Assembly (NCBI GenBank): GCA_021229015.1
Contig: CM037784.1
Span: 64,487,831 to 64,551,830, forward strand
Direction: 5' to 3'
Origin: Solen grandis
Taxonomy: Eukaryota; Mollusca; Bivalvia; Adapedonta; Solenidae
Length of the DNA: 64,000 nucleotides
The notes below the pieces were generated by a model. The model saw only the letters and a list, made by a program, of their open reading frames with translations, searched no databases and was not told the DNA's origin. Both the position numbers and the translations under genes were made by a program. Below are positions 11,718-23,703 of this stretch, piece after piece. How positions within the stretch are numbered: position 1 is the stretch's first letter; each line of letters begins with the position of its first letter.

Positions 11718-11870
11718 TTTGTGTTGGTTTAAATTTCAATCGACAGCATTTCGGTCATTTGGGGACATTTGTCTACTTGAGACAGTGTTATTGCTGTCAC
11801 TTTGCATAATAGACATGTGGCATGATACCATACCCAGTTACATTACCCTAACACCGGGTCAACTAGTTCT
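11718..11870 (-). repeat. SINE family 2 copy, minus strand, interrupted
   Basis: The tail and body (gacagcatttcggtcatttg, then gacatgtggcatgataccat) read to caccgggtcaactagttctgg. There the copy stops abruptly and a second minus-strand SINE begins with its tail. Confidence 0.75.
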
Positions 11871-12770
11871 GGTTTGTTTTGTTAGTTTTCACGTCCCAAG
11901 GACAGTATTTCAGTTATTTTCAGACTATGTCTACATGTAACAGATATATTGCTGCCACACTTCTGCATGTATCACGCCGTAGACATGTGGCATGATACCG
12001 CACCCAGTCATATTATCCTGACACCGGGCCAACCTGTCCTGGAACTACCCTTATATGCTGAGCGCCAACTAGTTCTTGAATTACCCTTATATGCTGAGCG
12101 CCAACTAGTCCTTGAATTACCCTTATATGTTGAGCGCCAACTAGTCCTTGAATTACCCTTATATGCTGAGCGCCAACTAGTCCTTGAATTACCCTTATGT
12201 GCTAAGCGCCAACTAGTCCTTGAATTACCCTTATATGCTGAGCGCCAACTAGTCCTTGAATTACCCTTATATGCTGAGCGCCAACTAGTCCTCGAATTAC
12301 CCTTATATGCTGAGCGCCAACTAGTCCTTGAATACCCTCCCTTATATGCTGAGCGCCAACTAGTCCTCGAATACCCTTATATGCTGAGCGCCAACTAGTC
12401 CTTGAATTACCCTTATATGCTGAGCGCCAACTAGTCCTTGAATTACCCTTATATGCTGAGCGCCAACTAGTCCTTGAATTACCCTTATATGCTGAGCGCC
12501 AACTAGTCCTTGAATTACCCTTATATGCTGAGGGCCAACTAGTCCTTGAATTACCCTTATATGCTGAGCGCCAAATAGTCCTTGAATTACCCTTATATGC
12601 TGAGCGCCAACTAGTCCTTGAATTACCCTTATATGCTGAGCGCCAACTAGTCCTTGAATTACCCTTATATGCTGAGCGCCAACTAGTCCTTGAATTACCC
12701 TTATATGCTGAGCGACAAGTAAGGGAGTAAAACCCGTACCACTTTTACGACGTTGGTATTGTTGATAATA
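11871..12770 (-). repeat. SINE family 2 copy containing an amplified internal array
   Basis: The tail starts at gtttgttttgttagttttcacg and the body at 11890-12040 (gacatgtggcatgataccgc). The SINE resumes after the array at 12714 with acaagtaagggagtaaaacc and the reversed gacgttggtat, ending before the tRNA-like head. The 36-bp array at 12034-12716 is therefore inside one SINE. Confidence 0.85.
12034..12716. repeat. 36-bp minisatellite, 19 copies, derived from SINE family 2
   Basis: The unit reads ccttatatgctgagcgccaa followed by ctagtccttgaattac. The anchor ttatatgctgag recurs at 12051, 12087, 12123 and so on to 12701, giving 19 copies with steps of 36 bp apart from one pair (39 and 35). Since 36 is a multiple of three, long repetitive open frames arise on both strands (11949-12398 plus, 12360-12812 minus). 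These encode 12-residue repeats but there is no reason to think they are translated. Confidence 0.95.
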
Positions 12771-13900
12771 CACGCTTTTTAAAACACATAAATTATATGC
12801 GTGTCTATGCATCTTAAAAATATTGTCTTCTGTTTAAGTTGAAATTTAGTCTGGTATCCCTGAACAATAAACAAAATCCAATAGAAGCGATACTTAGATA
12901 CCTCAGTACTTCAGGGTTTTTTTGGTTTTTTTTTATTTAAATTTTTTTTTACATGTAGTGAGTGTTTTGCGATTTTTAATTACACGTCGTGTATATTGAA
13001 ATGCACAAAACGTTTCATTAGTATGCATCGTTCTTTAAACATGCATTAAATAGGTTTAAATAACACATTGTACTCAAACTTCTATAAATAATAAAGGGAA
13101 GTACGTAATGCCAAAATACATGGACAAAACATTCTGGCAACCAAGCATCGTATAATAAGGAATGAAATATAAATAATAGTGATATGTACATAATATTACG
13201 ATATTTGAACACCAAGTAACGGCACAATAGCCCCATATAACGACCTTTCTGACAGCATAAAGAGACAAACGCACATTGCATAATGACAAGTTGGCATGTT
13301 GTAATGGAAAATAACACCACATTGTATTTTGTTTGCATAATAAAATGTCAAACACACATCGTTTAATGAGTTTGCCTATGTTAAGACAGGTATGGCATTC
13401 CATATTAGACCGTGTTAATAATTTTGTGGCATTGGAACGTTTCAATACAATGACTATGTTACCAGTCACAGAAATTACTCTTCCCCATTTCAGGTAGTTG
13501 TCTTTAATTTTTTGTCTAAAAGGAGAAATTGTTTCACTACAAACCGTACATTGAAAATGTACCCCTTTTTAATGAGCAGAGATCAAGTTCCATATTTTGT
13601 TTTCAGTCTTATCACAAAGTAGTGATACTTTTCATATTTATTTAAATACTATTGCATTATGGAAGTTCAAAATAAATCAGAAGTCTGTTAAAAGTCGATG
13701 CTGGAAATAACGTGTTTAATTACCTTAACAAAAAGTAAATGCGCAAGCGAGTAAATCGCAATCCACTTAGAGGTATTTTGAACCATCACTGGCTTGAAAT
13801 TTGCCAGGTAGCTAATATAGTTAATGCCATCTACACATCTACAGCCCGGTAAGATAATTTGGATAATTAACACCAGGGTTTGCGAGTTCGTTTCCAGGCT
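12771..13900. other. AT-rich intronic stretch before the gap
   Basis: Open frames on the minus strand at 13018-13469 overlap in two frames and have no recognisable domain, so I do not call them. Poly-T tracts lie near 12920-12950. Confidence 0.4.
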
Positions 13901-14000
13901 NNNNNNNNNNNNNNNNNNNNNNNNNNNNNNNNNNNNNNNNNNNNNNNNNNNNNNNNNNNNNNNNNNNNNNNNNNNNNNNNNNNNNNNNNNNNNNNNNNNN
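13901..14000. other. Assembly gap (100 N)
   Basis: Exactly 100 N, the conventional size for a gap of unknown length. Sequence either side does not overlap. Frames crossing it are meaningless. Confidence 1.
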
Positions 14001-14726
14001 GAGAAACTTCTTTTTATGTATTTTTTAATATCTTTGCAATATTAAATATATATGTAAATATTTATATTTTTGTAATATTGAACATCAGTTTATCAATCTT
14101 AAGTACATGTGCATGTAAAATGAATGAAAAATATACCATACATTAATGAAATAAGGAATGTTTGTTGTTTAAGATTTACTTCCTTTTGATTTAGATACAC
14201 AATGTCATATAAATGATACTCGCATAAACCTTATAGAAAGTGACGATATGGTTATTGCTAGCAGCCTAATGTTACAAATGGCGTGTTAATCTTTTCTTTT
14301 CACGACCGTGTTTACGGTTTATAACATTGGATTCATAGTCATCGCTTGAGAGTTGGATCCTCGTTGATTAAATTTACACTGATGAACAAAAGAAATGCGA
14401 TATCATCACATTTAAAACCCCGTTCTCTAAGAGCTAGCAGCGCTTGATAAGATTTTCGATCTAGTAGATACAACGTTCTTGTAACCAATTTGCATATAGG
14501 TCAAGTAATTTTCCGAAAATATTTTGTTTAAATAATTTAATCATTCCTATTCTTTTTTGCAAAAATACAAATTTATTACAAGATTACATGTCCGTCGATA
14601 TACTTTTGGATTCATCTCTTCAACAATGTTTTTATGGTGTATCATCCAATACTATTAAAAATCAAATAATATCAATAAATTGATAGAAAATAAAAAAAAT
14701 GGGGTCTTACTTTCGTTTTCACCTAC

Positions 14727-15043
14727 CTGTGTTCCATGATGGCACACATGCTACAAAGAACTTCATCGTGATTCCTACACCAGTGTTCCATCAGCTTCTG
14801 ACCATGCCGTTGGCATCTTTCCGTCGGCTCTACGTTCCAAAATCCGGCGGCCGACGGTTCGACCACAGTATGATCCTCCAAGAAATCTTTGTGAAGATCC
14901 AAACAGGAAGTACACAGGTACTTGTGACACTCCTGGCAAAACTTTACAGCTTCAGTGGCCCGGTTTTTCTTAATACATATCGAGCAGGTGTATTCGATCA
15001 TTAATTCAGATGTCTTCAGTCCTCTAGATGCGCCACTTGCCAT
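14727..15043 (-). CDS. TRIM-like copy A, first exon with two B-boxes
   Basis: The start ATG is at 15043 and the donor CACAG|gtaggt is at 14727. The exon encodes about 105 residues. A first zinc-binding B-box is built from CSICIKKN, VKFCQECHKYLCTSCLDLH and a later His. A second B-box is CQRHGQKLMEHWCRNHDEVL followed by CSMC and H. There is no RING upstream, so a ubiquitin ligase activity of the usual TRIM type is not supported. The exon is intact, but the paired second exon at 8918-10285 is broken, so the gene is probably a pseudogene. Homologous first exons are at 25363-25661, 32309-32604 and 38092-38384. Bivalve B-box/NHL proteins form large families often linked to immune responses; that role is inference here. 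Confidence 0.75.
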
Positions 15044-15146
15044 GTTTGTGTTTTAAGCCCAATTGACAACATCTCATGCAACGTTTGATATATCAAGGGA
15101 AGCAACTGGCCGAAACGCTTCTCAAATAATTTCTATAACATTATCC

Positions 15147-15200
15147 TTCATAACAAATTGCATGTGTGTGGGTGTGTGTGTGTGTGTGTGTGACTTGACT
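15147..15200. repeat. (GT)n microsatellite
   Basis: A gtgtgtgg/gtgtgtgt run leads directly into the minus-strand SINE copy that follows. Confidence 0.85.
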
Positions 15201-15202
15201 TG

Positions 15203-15448
15203 ACTATTTGAATTTACCGTCGCTTCGACAGTATTTCAGTCATATAGCGACGTCAAGCTGATTACGGGTGGAGGAAAACCCAAAATGCAGGGAGGCATCC
15301 GGGTAGAACCACCGACCTACCACAAGCCAGCTGGAAGGCTTCCTCACATGAAAATCCAAATGACCCTACCGGGATTCGAACCCACGCGGTGAGGGGCTGA
15401 GTAAGTGTTAAAGTCAGCGACTTTACCCTCTTGGCCACGGAGGCCCCT
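15203..15448 (-). repeat. SINE family 1, near full length, minus strand
   Basis: From the tail (ttaccgtcgcttcgacagta) through cttcctcacatgaaaatcc to the tRNA-like head. The B box is gggattcgaaccca near 15371-15384 on the complement, and the A-box region is ttggccacggaggcccc near 15432-15448. It is followed by (GT)n and (GA)n runs to 15490. Confidence 0.85.
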
Positions 15449-15614
15449 GTGTGTGTGTGTGTGTGTGTGTGTTAAAGAGAGAGAGAGAGCTGCAGTTTGA
15501 AAACGTTTATTTCTGCCAATTTTGATAACATAATCGGATAAATAAATCAATAAATCAAATATGTTCTTTCTAAAGACATTTAATGCAGCCTAGCTGACAT
15601 TCACTTTACATCTT

Positions 15615-15695
15615 GTAAAAAAAAACAAAAAAAACAAACAACAACAACAACAACAACAAACAACAACAAAAAAAACACAAAAAAAAACACCTCTT
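15615..15695. repeat. A-rich and (AAC)n tract
   Basis: Long A runs mixed with aac triplets. Confidence 0.8.
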
Positions 15696-15889
15696 TTTCA
15701 ATTATGTCTCTTTAAAAAATATTCATAAGCAGATGAAATTGTTTATAATCGCAGACCTGTAACAAACATCATACAACATGAATGCAACACTATGGATTAT
15801 TCCTTAAATAAATACCTCAATGTACCGACCTCCTGCATTATCTATTCAATATTACAAAGTTAAGGATACTTCATCTTTCAAGCTTTTAC

Positions 15890-16045
15890 ATGAGCTTGCT
15901 CCCTTGCTTAGCTCTCAGTTTATAAATGTAGCTCCAGGACTGGTCGGCCAAATGTCAGAAAAATGTGTCTGATGTGGTATCATGCAACATCTCTACGGCG
16001 TGAAATTGCAGTGTGGCAGCACTTTACCTATCTCATATTGAAACA
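15890..16045 (+). repeat. SINE family 2 body fragment
   Basis: gctcccttgcttagctctca, then ccaggactggtcggcc and gtggtatcatgcaacatc. The matching fragment lies at the same place in the duplicated block (33897-34045), so it was present before the duplication. Confidence 0.75.
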
Positions 16046-16767
16046 ATTCTCCAAATTCAATTTACCTTTGGAATCAATATCCGTATATAAACGTTTATAG
16101 TGATATATAATCCTTTTCGATACTCTTTATTCCATATATAATCCTTTTTGACACTCTTATTCCATATTTATTGTTTATTTTCAAACGCCCTTGCAATGAA
16201 AAAGTCCTACTTCATGTATATCATGAATTAAGCATACGAGGGTTTATCCCAAAATACGTAGACTTTCTAAATATCTTTTTACCGTTAGCTTCAGTCAAAA
16301 TGATTTTTTCGTATAATGAAAAAGAGTTCCAGTATATAAAACCCACTAATTGAATATCTCTCTCAGGCACTCTAATCATCAATTTAAAGCTCAGTGCGGG
16401 CTTAGTGAAATATAAAGCGGGAATAATACTAGAAGAAAAAGGAAAAAAAAAACATATGTAAGGCTTTCCTCTGAATTATTGGGGAAAAAATCTAAGAAAC
16501 AACATAAAACAAAACAAATATACGAACAGGAAAATACATAGAAATATTACTGGTTCTCTATTCAGAGCAAATATATGGAGGATGAATATTTGTTACAGAG
16601 GAATTTCATTTTTGATTCATCAATTAAGGAAGAAAATATTGATATACCCCCTCACGAGTTGATTAACTGTGATATTCCACTGACACCAACACTTTTTTCT
16701 TTTTATTTTATACTTTAGTGCCATGCTTTACACTTTGTAATTGAGTTCATTATAAGTTTTACCAAAG

Positions 16768-16974
16768 AGCCCGTCACCGCTGTGGGTTCGAATCCCAGTA
16801 GGGACTTCGGGTTTTTCATGTGAGGAAGCCTTCCAGCTGGCTTGCGGTAGGTCGGTGGTTCTACCCGGGTACCTCTGTGTATTCGGGGTCTCCCTCCACT
16901 TGTAATTAGCTGGACGTCGCTATATATGATTGAAATACTATTGCAGCGACGGTGAACCCCAATACAACTACAAC
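16768..16974 (+). repeat. SINE family 1, 5'-truncated, with target site duplication
   Basis: It begins inside the tRNA-like head (gctgtgggttcgaatccc) and ends caatacaactacaac. TTTACCAAAG flanks it at 16758-16767 and 16975-16984. The matching position in the duplicated block (about 35173) has a single ttttcccaaag and no SINE. Confidence 0.9.
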
Positions 16975-17399
16975 TTTACCAAAGTCATGAAGTCGGACTT
17001 ATAAATCGATATTTGGTCCAACAAAACTGTCAAATAAATGAATACGAAGCGATTGGGTAATCAAAATCTTCTTTAAGCATTTCTCGCGGAATGTTCATTT
17101 CAGCGCAGAAATCAATTGAAATGGCGTGAACAAATATTAAAAATTAACATCTGAAAAGTTATACAATCTCGTTACAAAACATTGAAAATAATAAAAATGG
17201 AAATATTCAATGTTTGAATAAGAAAATATTACCATTTCTAATTCACACATACTCCCTATAATCCAACGAAAACATAAAATGTATACAATTGCTTTATGAC
17301 ATGATTTAGAAAAAAACAAAAAAACACTTGCGATATCAATTAGATATAGTATTAAGCCGTTACATGATTATTTAATACAATTGCTAAACATTACATTTT

Positions 17400-20300
17400 T
17401 AACAGTTTAACAATTTATTTCGTAAATACATATCAGCAACATGCTCGTGAGTATTACATAACTGAAAGCATGTTATGCACATAAAATCATGGCAAAACAT
17501 ATGTATATCAATGGTCAAAGATCAGTTATATTATTCTAGCACGAAATACTTGTAATGTAAGTATACATATATAGCCACTTTAACTCATATCATAATCTTA
17601 TCATGAGTGCAAATAAGAATAACCATAATAGTACAAAGACACATGAATATATAATTGAAACTTTATTACACATTTTAATTAATTATAACCTACATATACC
17701 CCTATTAATATAAACAACATACATACATACATATACTCATTACCTACATACATACATACATACATACATACATACACATATATGTACATATACATACATA
17801 AATATACATATATGTACACACATATACAAAAAATATACAAAAAAATTTACCTAAAACATACATATATGTTTGTGAGGAGTAGGAGGCGAACAAATACATA
17901 TAATTATATACTTAAATATTAAAAATATTTACTATTATGTATTAAAAATTTTTTTAAATTTTTCGTTATCAGATGATATAAGATCTACAAATTTGGGAAT
18001 GTTTGGTCTTTTCCAAAAGTATGAATTAATGTATTTTTTTTTCTTAAATCATAGTATACAGGACATTTTAACAAGAAATGAAACTCATCTTCCAAACAAT
18101 AACAGGATTGGCATTTTCTTTCAATTAAAGGGACTGCTGGTTAATGCCATCTGCCAGCTTCTATTTCTAATTTATGTGATAATACTCTTAGTCTACATGA
18201 ATCTTTGAATTTTCAATATAACATAATTTAAATAAGGTTGAAATCTGAAGTCAGCATATAACATATATGATTTAGCACGAGATGACTCACTAATTTCCGA
18301 TGACCAATTTTGAATAAAGACATCTTAAACTCTCTGACTAAATATATGAAAAAATATATCAACAATAAACCAACTCATTGATGCAACCATACTTCATAAA
18401 AGCCTAAACACTGTAGCAAATTTTTAACAGATTTTACCCAGGAACTTTTTCCATGTTTAATTTCTAAATCATTACACATCATACCATACACAACTTTGAT
18501 ATATTTAATATTATATGACTGCACCACTTTCAACCAATACTTAACAACAGTTATTGCTCTTCTGGATTTTAAAGACATTTACCTAATTCTCCATACATGA
18601 AATTATTTTGAGTTTGCTTTCTAACCCCAAGTAAGTTCTTACAAAAATTCATATGTACCTTCTCCATTTTGTACTTTGATTCAAACCCCAAAGTTCTGAC
18701 CCATAACTTAAAATTGGATATATCAATTTATCAAACAGGTCAAGACCATGTTTTACATAAATACCTGGAAATTTGATTAAATCAGACTGTAACTTATACA
18801 TAGCATTTAGTGCTTGACCTGCTAACATTTCATAAGTTGCATTAAAAGAGCCCCCTGCTGTAAAAACAACTCCCAAATACTTGAATTTCTCAACAACTTC
18901 TATAGCGTTTCCTTTATATCTAAAAATAACATTTTGACCTAATTGCCCCCCCCCCCCCCTTTCTGAAAATCGTTATTTTTGTTTTGTTTGTATTTACACT
19001 TAATATCAACTTTTCCCAATACTCTTCTAATAATACTAACCCTTTCTGTAAACCCCTATCCGTGTCAAGCAATATCACAAGTCATCTGCATAAAGTAATA
19101 AGAACATTTTCAAAATGCCCCTTTATAACCATTTAATATGAAATAATCTTCTATATCATTTAGATACATCGAAAATAAAAACGGTGATAACGACTCGCCT
19201 TGTTGAATCCCTAAATGGCATGAAAAATCTTCACTAATCATATCATCGTATTTAACCTTTGATTTATTATTATAATACATAGACTTTATAATATCTAACA
19301 TCTTACCCCTGACCCAAAGTTTAATAAGTTTATACCACAATATATATCTAACTATAAAATCAAATGCCTTAGTAAAATCAACAAATGCGCAATATAACTT
19401 CTTATTGTCATTTAACAAATGCTATGTAATACAAAAATGTTATCAACTGTTCCCATATGTTTTCTAAACCCAGCTTGTGCTTCTATATATATATGATAAT
19501 TTCCTGTTTGTTAATCTACTGTTCAAAATATTTGTAAATAATTTTCCAAAACAACTTAACAATGTTATCCCCTATAATTACTTGCCTCATTAATGTCACT
19601 TTTTTATGTAACGGTACAATAAAACCACAGTCCAATCAGCTGGAAAATATTTCAAATCAAACAATTTATTAAAAAGCATGATTAAAACATTGACAAATTT
19701 ACTTGAATCAGATCCATATTTAAACAACTCATTTAATAAAAAATCATGCCCAGCTGACTTACCTGAACTTAATCTTTTACAAAATTTAATTATTTCATTC
19801 CCTGTAAAAGGAATATTTAACTCTGAAAACATAACTTGTAGTTCACCATCTAAATACCTTTCATTAAAATATAAAATATCCTCATCAGGCTGAAAAAAGT
19901 TGAATCTGAATCATAATTAGACTGAAAATAAACCAGAAAATTATCAGGTACAAGTCAACACAAGTTTATTTCCATTAACAGAACCTTTCAACATTTTCCA
20001 ATATAATTTTGCATTTACAAATTTAACTGTTTCCAACTTATTAGTTTGATCCCTATCATAAAAAAAATCTTTCTCCTAACAGTTTTTTTATAATCACTTA
20101 TAGCCTGAACCATAGTAATTCTATTTTCCTCACATTTGTTATTTCTATAGGCATTTAAGCATATATAATAATTGTTCTTTAGTTGATTACATTCTTGTCA
20201 AAATAAAATGATTTTTCCCTATGATTTGTTTCAGTTTCCACTTTATTATTCTTGATATTAGTGTTTTTAACATACATCATCTATAATTTAACAAAAAGAG

Positions 20301-21240
20301 TGCAAATCATTAATCTAAGTCTGTGCTACTAACTGATTTATCTTTCTCAGTCTAATCTCTGAGTTACACTTTCACTCTCAAGTACACTTAAATACACACT
20401 TTGCTTATGACTTTTCCACTTGCAAGATAATGGTACTCTGTTTACACCAACATTTTCATTTATCTTTTTTTCATTATCACTGCATAATGATCTTTTATCA
20501 AAATAATAATGCAATGGTCCGACATAATATTTGGGTCATTTACAATAAAACTCTCAATATAGCTAAAAATATTTCTCCTACACAATATCAAATCTATGAC
20601 ACTACTACCTTGCACATTAACACAAGTATATTTACCTATATCACTATCACTCCCAATTCTACCATTTAATATCCAAACCTTTTTAAAATTTTTTTTTTCA
20701 TTCTTTTTTTTTCCTATTCAAAACATCATCTTGAACATAATCATCTGGAAGTAAACCATGTACACTTGAAGACAATTCATCATTTTCTACATAACCTGCT
20801 AATTCCTCCACCCATGAGTTAAAATCCCCTGTAATTATAAAGTGACAATTATTTTCATTTGCATATAAGTTTTCAAACTGCTGCATATCTTCAGTGATTA
20901 AATCATAAATATTCTTACTTAATTGTAACTCTCTACTACTACCCTGTGTCACATTATATGCCAAACATAAAAATAAGTCACTATCAAGATTAAATGCTTC
21001 TCCACATTATACAGTCCTCTGTTGTTTTAACAAATTCTACACAACCTTTCACCTGTCATTATATTAATAATGATACCCCCACTATCTCTCTTAGCTTTCC
21101 ATGCTTTATTTTTCTATTTAGTGAATAAGCATGAAATCCTCGCATATCATACTCAAATTGATCATTTAACCATATTTCTGTAAATAATAAGATCACTTTC
21201 TTTAAAAAGAGTATTCATTTCATCAGAACATAAATTATTA
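17400..21240 (-). mobile_element. Degenerate non-LTR retrotransposon (LINE) with endonuclease and reverse transcriptase remains
   Basis: Read right to left, an AP-type endonuclease is seen at 20698-21220 (fragments RGFHAYSLNRK and CHFIITGDFNSWVEEL). Reverse transcriptase follows at 19596-19832 (LSSGKSAGHDFLLNELFK) and 19110-19418 (FVDFTKAFD, then GIQQGESLSPFLFSMYLND). A thumb-like part lies at 18649-18876 (YPILSYGSELWG), and a Cys/His C-terminal end at 17990-18130 (CQSCYCLEDEFHFLLKCP). The frame is broken many times and the catalytic YxDD box is not intact, so it cannot move by itself. It interrupts sequence continuous in the duplicated block: the sequence to 17400 and from 21240 both match around 35540. 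Exact ends are estimates. The clade cannot be fixed by eye. Confidence 0.8.
17715..17835. repeat. (CATA)n microsatellite
   Basis: Repeated catacata with atatgtacata variants. It borders the 3' side of the minus-strand LINE and could be its simple-repeat tail. Confidence 0.75.
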
Positions 21241-21299
21241 TACATACAGTTTTAGAATATTCTAGCATTTTGTTCGAGAAAATTGTGACTATCAGACAA

Positions 21300-22620
21300 T
21301 CATGCCATATTATAACAATCATACACCAGTATTTCATTGCTTCTTTGGTTCGTAATGACAAGCCTCTTTTTCCGATGATCGCACCACACAGATACAGGTT
21401 TCTTCAGGCCATCAGCCTCGGTCAGGACAACACCCAACTCTTACCATCTGGCCCTAACTGAACAACATTGTGGGACTTATACCCACACAGAAACACTCCA
21501 CCGTGTCCGTCTGTACAAACACTATACCCTCCTTCGACTTGTGTACCCCTGTATCTAAACAGTTCTGTCCCATTCCGATCTGTACAAATAAGTCCTCTGT
21601 CCCAGTCCGCTATGTAGAGTCTATCTCCACTGACGGCCAAGTGTTTGGTGTTTGTGAACATGCCCGCATTACAGATTTTTCTCTTTCGTATCCCCGACAG
21701 GTTATATACATGTACATTCTTACCTGCATCAGAAACAAACAACTCACCACTACTGTAAGCTATTCCGGTGCAGTCACATTCCACCGAAAAACTTTTTGTA
21801 AGAACCATATTGAAAACGACTGAGACAAACTGTATCTTACCACCCTTAAGACTCACGGCCACTTCCTTCTGACCAATACAACACGCCGCTCTGGGAACAT
21901 TGGGCAGAATACAGATGTCTGTAACAGAGTAAGTAGAGCTGTCAACCCGCTTCAGCAATATGTCATTATTATCTATCATCAGAATGGAACCATCGTCTAG
22001 CTGACACATGTTGGTTATGCTACAGATTGTGGAATCCGGGGCTACTTTTACAATGCTCATCATCATGTCTGCATTCTTATACAGGTGTTTCCTCCTGAAA
22101 CGACCCGAGAGACCGAAGACTGGCCAAATATTCATCTGTGTCACGATTTATTTCATACTTTCTGTTTTGTTTCATTTGCAATTCTCTTCCGTCAGTGCAC
22201 CTCATGGCTTGTTTTAATACTTTCTGTCCCATTTTCACGGATATAAACATCTGGAGTTTATTCTCATGCTGTGTTTCCAGCTGTTGAAGACATGTCATTG
22301 TGTCTCTTTCCAGCTGATCACAGCCAGTCTGGTCCTCGTCCATCTTGCTCTTGTTCTCGATGTACCAAACATTGATCTCTTCAATAGCCCCCTCTTCAAG
22401 TAACTCAGCTTTCTTAATGATCTTCCTCTTCTGTTGTCCTACTTTATCTAGATATTTCTTTTTCTCATTCATCAGGTTTTTCCCTGCCAGACTCCGTTCA
22501 TTCTTCAGTGACGCCAGTCGTTTTCTTGTTCTCTTCAGATCGTCTATGGTCTCTTGTAGCTCAGCTGCTTTCAACAGGTCGCAAGAATCTCCGTGAATAA
22601 ACTTGACGTCTTCACATGTT
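21300..22620 (-). pseudogene. TRIM-like copy B, second exon, with two frameshifts
   Basis: The acceptor atttcag|AACATG is at 22620, and the phase fits exon 1 (25363). The first 178 codons or so (22620 to about 22095) form the coiled coil: AAELQETIDDLKRTRKRL, MNEKKKYLDKVGQQKR, then MDEDQTGCDQLERD. A two-base deletion relative to copy C near 22085 ends that frame. The beta-propeller continues in another frame (about 22090 to 21445), with repeats such as MCQLDDGSILMID, GELFVSDAGKNVHVYN, DRLYIADWDRGLICTDRNG and YSVCTDGHGGVFLCG. A further one-base deletion near 21441 cuts off the final blade, which persists as DNA to a stop at 21300-21302. These NHL-like repeats normally bind RNA or protein partners. 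Either a recent pseudogene or, less likely, indel errors of the draft. Confidence 0.8.
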
Positions 22621-23683
22621 CTGAAATAAAACAAGAGAACCGTATATCTAAGCAACATTAACCCAAAATAAGACGAAATTTATTGAAGATTGAATTCTCC
22701 AAATAAGACTGATAATTACAAAATATGACCAGTACCATCCACGAAATACTTCATTGCAAAGGAGAGGACTTTCCATCATCTTTAAAAAGAGCAAAATATC
22801 GTAACTCCTCATTTCCCAAAGATCATATTTTACGAGAATTGTATAAATTTTTGTAAGATGCAATGAAAAACAGGACGAATTTTAAAATCGTTCTACATAA
22901 TAAGAGCACCGCATGCTGACGCCAACGCTTGTTTGTTTATTTTTAAATGGGGAAATGAATAAGGTGAAAACAGACTCAAGAGTTACGGCCCATGATGAGA
23001 ATGTAGCCCTTGTGATAGTAAACAAGTATGTTAAGCTTGATGATAGAAGCTTTGATGACGCAAACGCAGACGACGACGACGATACCGGAGTAATGACAAT
23101 ATTTCATTTTTTTTGTTGAAAAACAAGCAAGCTAAAAAGCCCAACTTCCATGGGACCTCCTCTTTAAAGGCATTTTATGAAAAAGATGAAACAATAGCTA
23201 GAGAAGCGTCTTGTATGTCTATGTATACTATAACAGTAAATAAGTAAAGATTTTTCTTTTTAGAATTCCTCATTTTTTCCTCTTTTATGTTAGTTGATGT
23301 AGATATAAACTCTGTCAGAGTGAAGATGTAACTTTGAAGAAGTCATCATGATTTCGACTTCTCTGTATCATGGTTAAGGGCCAAATCAAACTAATGATTT
23401 ATTTTATTGTTTCTTGCAATAGAAATCAGACTTGTCAGTGATCACCCATGTCAAGTTTCGCCTTCATAGAAAAGATGTTATCTGAATCTGGACGGAGGAA
23501 GTAGGACACAGGTAGATAGCATATCAACATTTTACGTGCATGTTGTGCTCAAGTGGGCCGCATCACTTACATATTAGATTTACAACAATACACATGAAGT
23601 GTTAGTGTGTTTAAATTGAATTCAAATAAAACATCAGTTTTAATATACATGTTCATGTATATACGTACACTTTGATTTTATTT

Positions 23684-23703
23684 GCACACGCGCGCGCGTG
23701 TGT
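23684..23703. repeat. Alternating purine-pyrimidine palindrome
   Basis: gcacacgcgcgcgcgtgtgt, a perfect palindrome of CA/CG/TG steps and thus a sequence able to adopt Z-DNA. In copy C the same place (about 37537) is a plain GT run. Confidence 0.6.

Noticed and set aside
12034..12716. CRISPR-like regular array
   Set aside because: Units are contiguous with no unique spacers, the source is a SINE and the genome is eukaryotic.
11949..12812. Long repetitive proteins on both strands (12-residue repeats of LVLELPLYAERQ and of its opposite-strand shadow)
   Set aside because: They are readings of the 36-bp SINE-derived minisatellite, whose unit is a multiple of three; both strands are open for the same reason, and flanks are SINE sequence.
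13018..13469. Two overlapping minus-strand frames of 106 and 131 residues
   Set aside because: They overlap in different frames in AT-rich DNA, have no recognisable domain and show no splice context.
14727..15043. RING-type ubiquitin ligase annotation for the TRIM-like genes
   Set aside because: No RING motif lies upstream of the first B-box in any copy; the first exon starts directly before it.
22913..23119. 68-residue frame with a run of Asp
   Set aside because: gacgacgac simple sequence, no start or splice support and no match in copy C.
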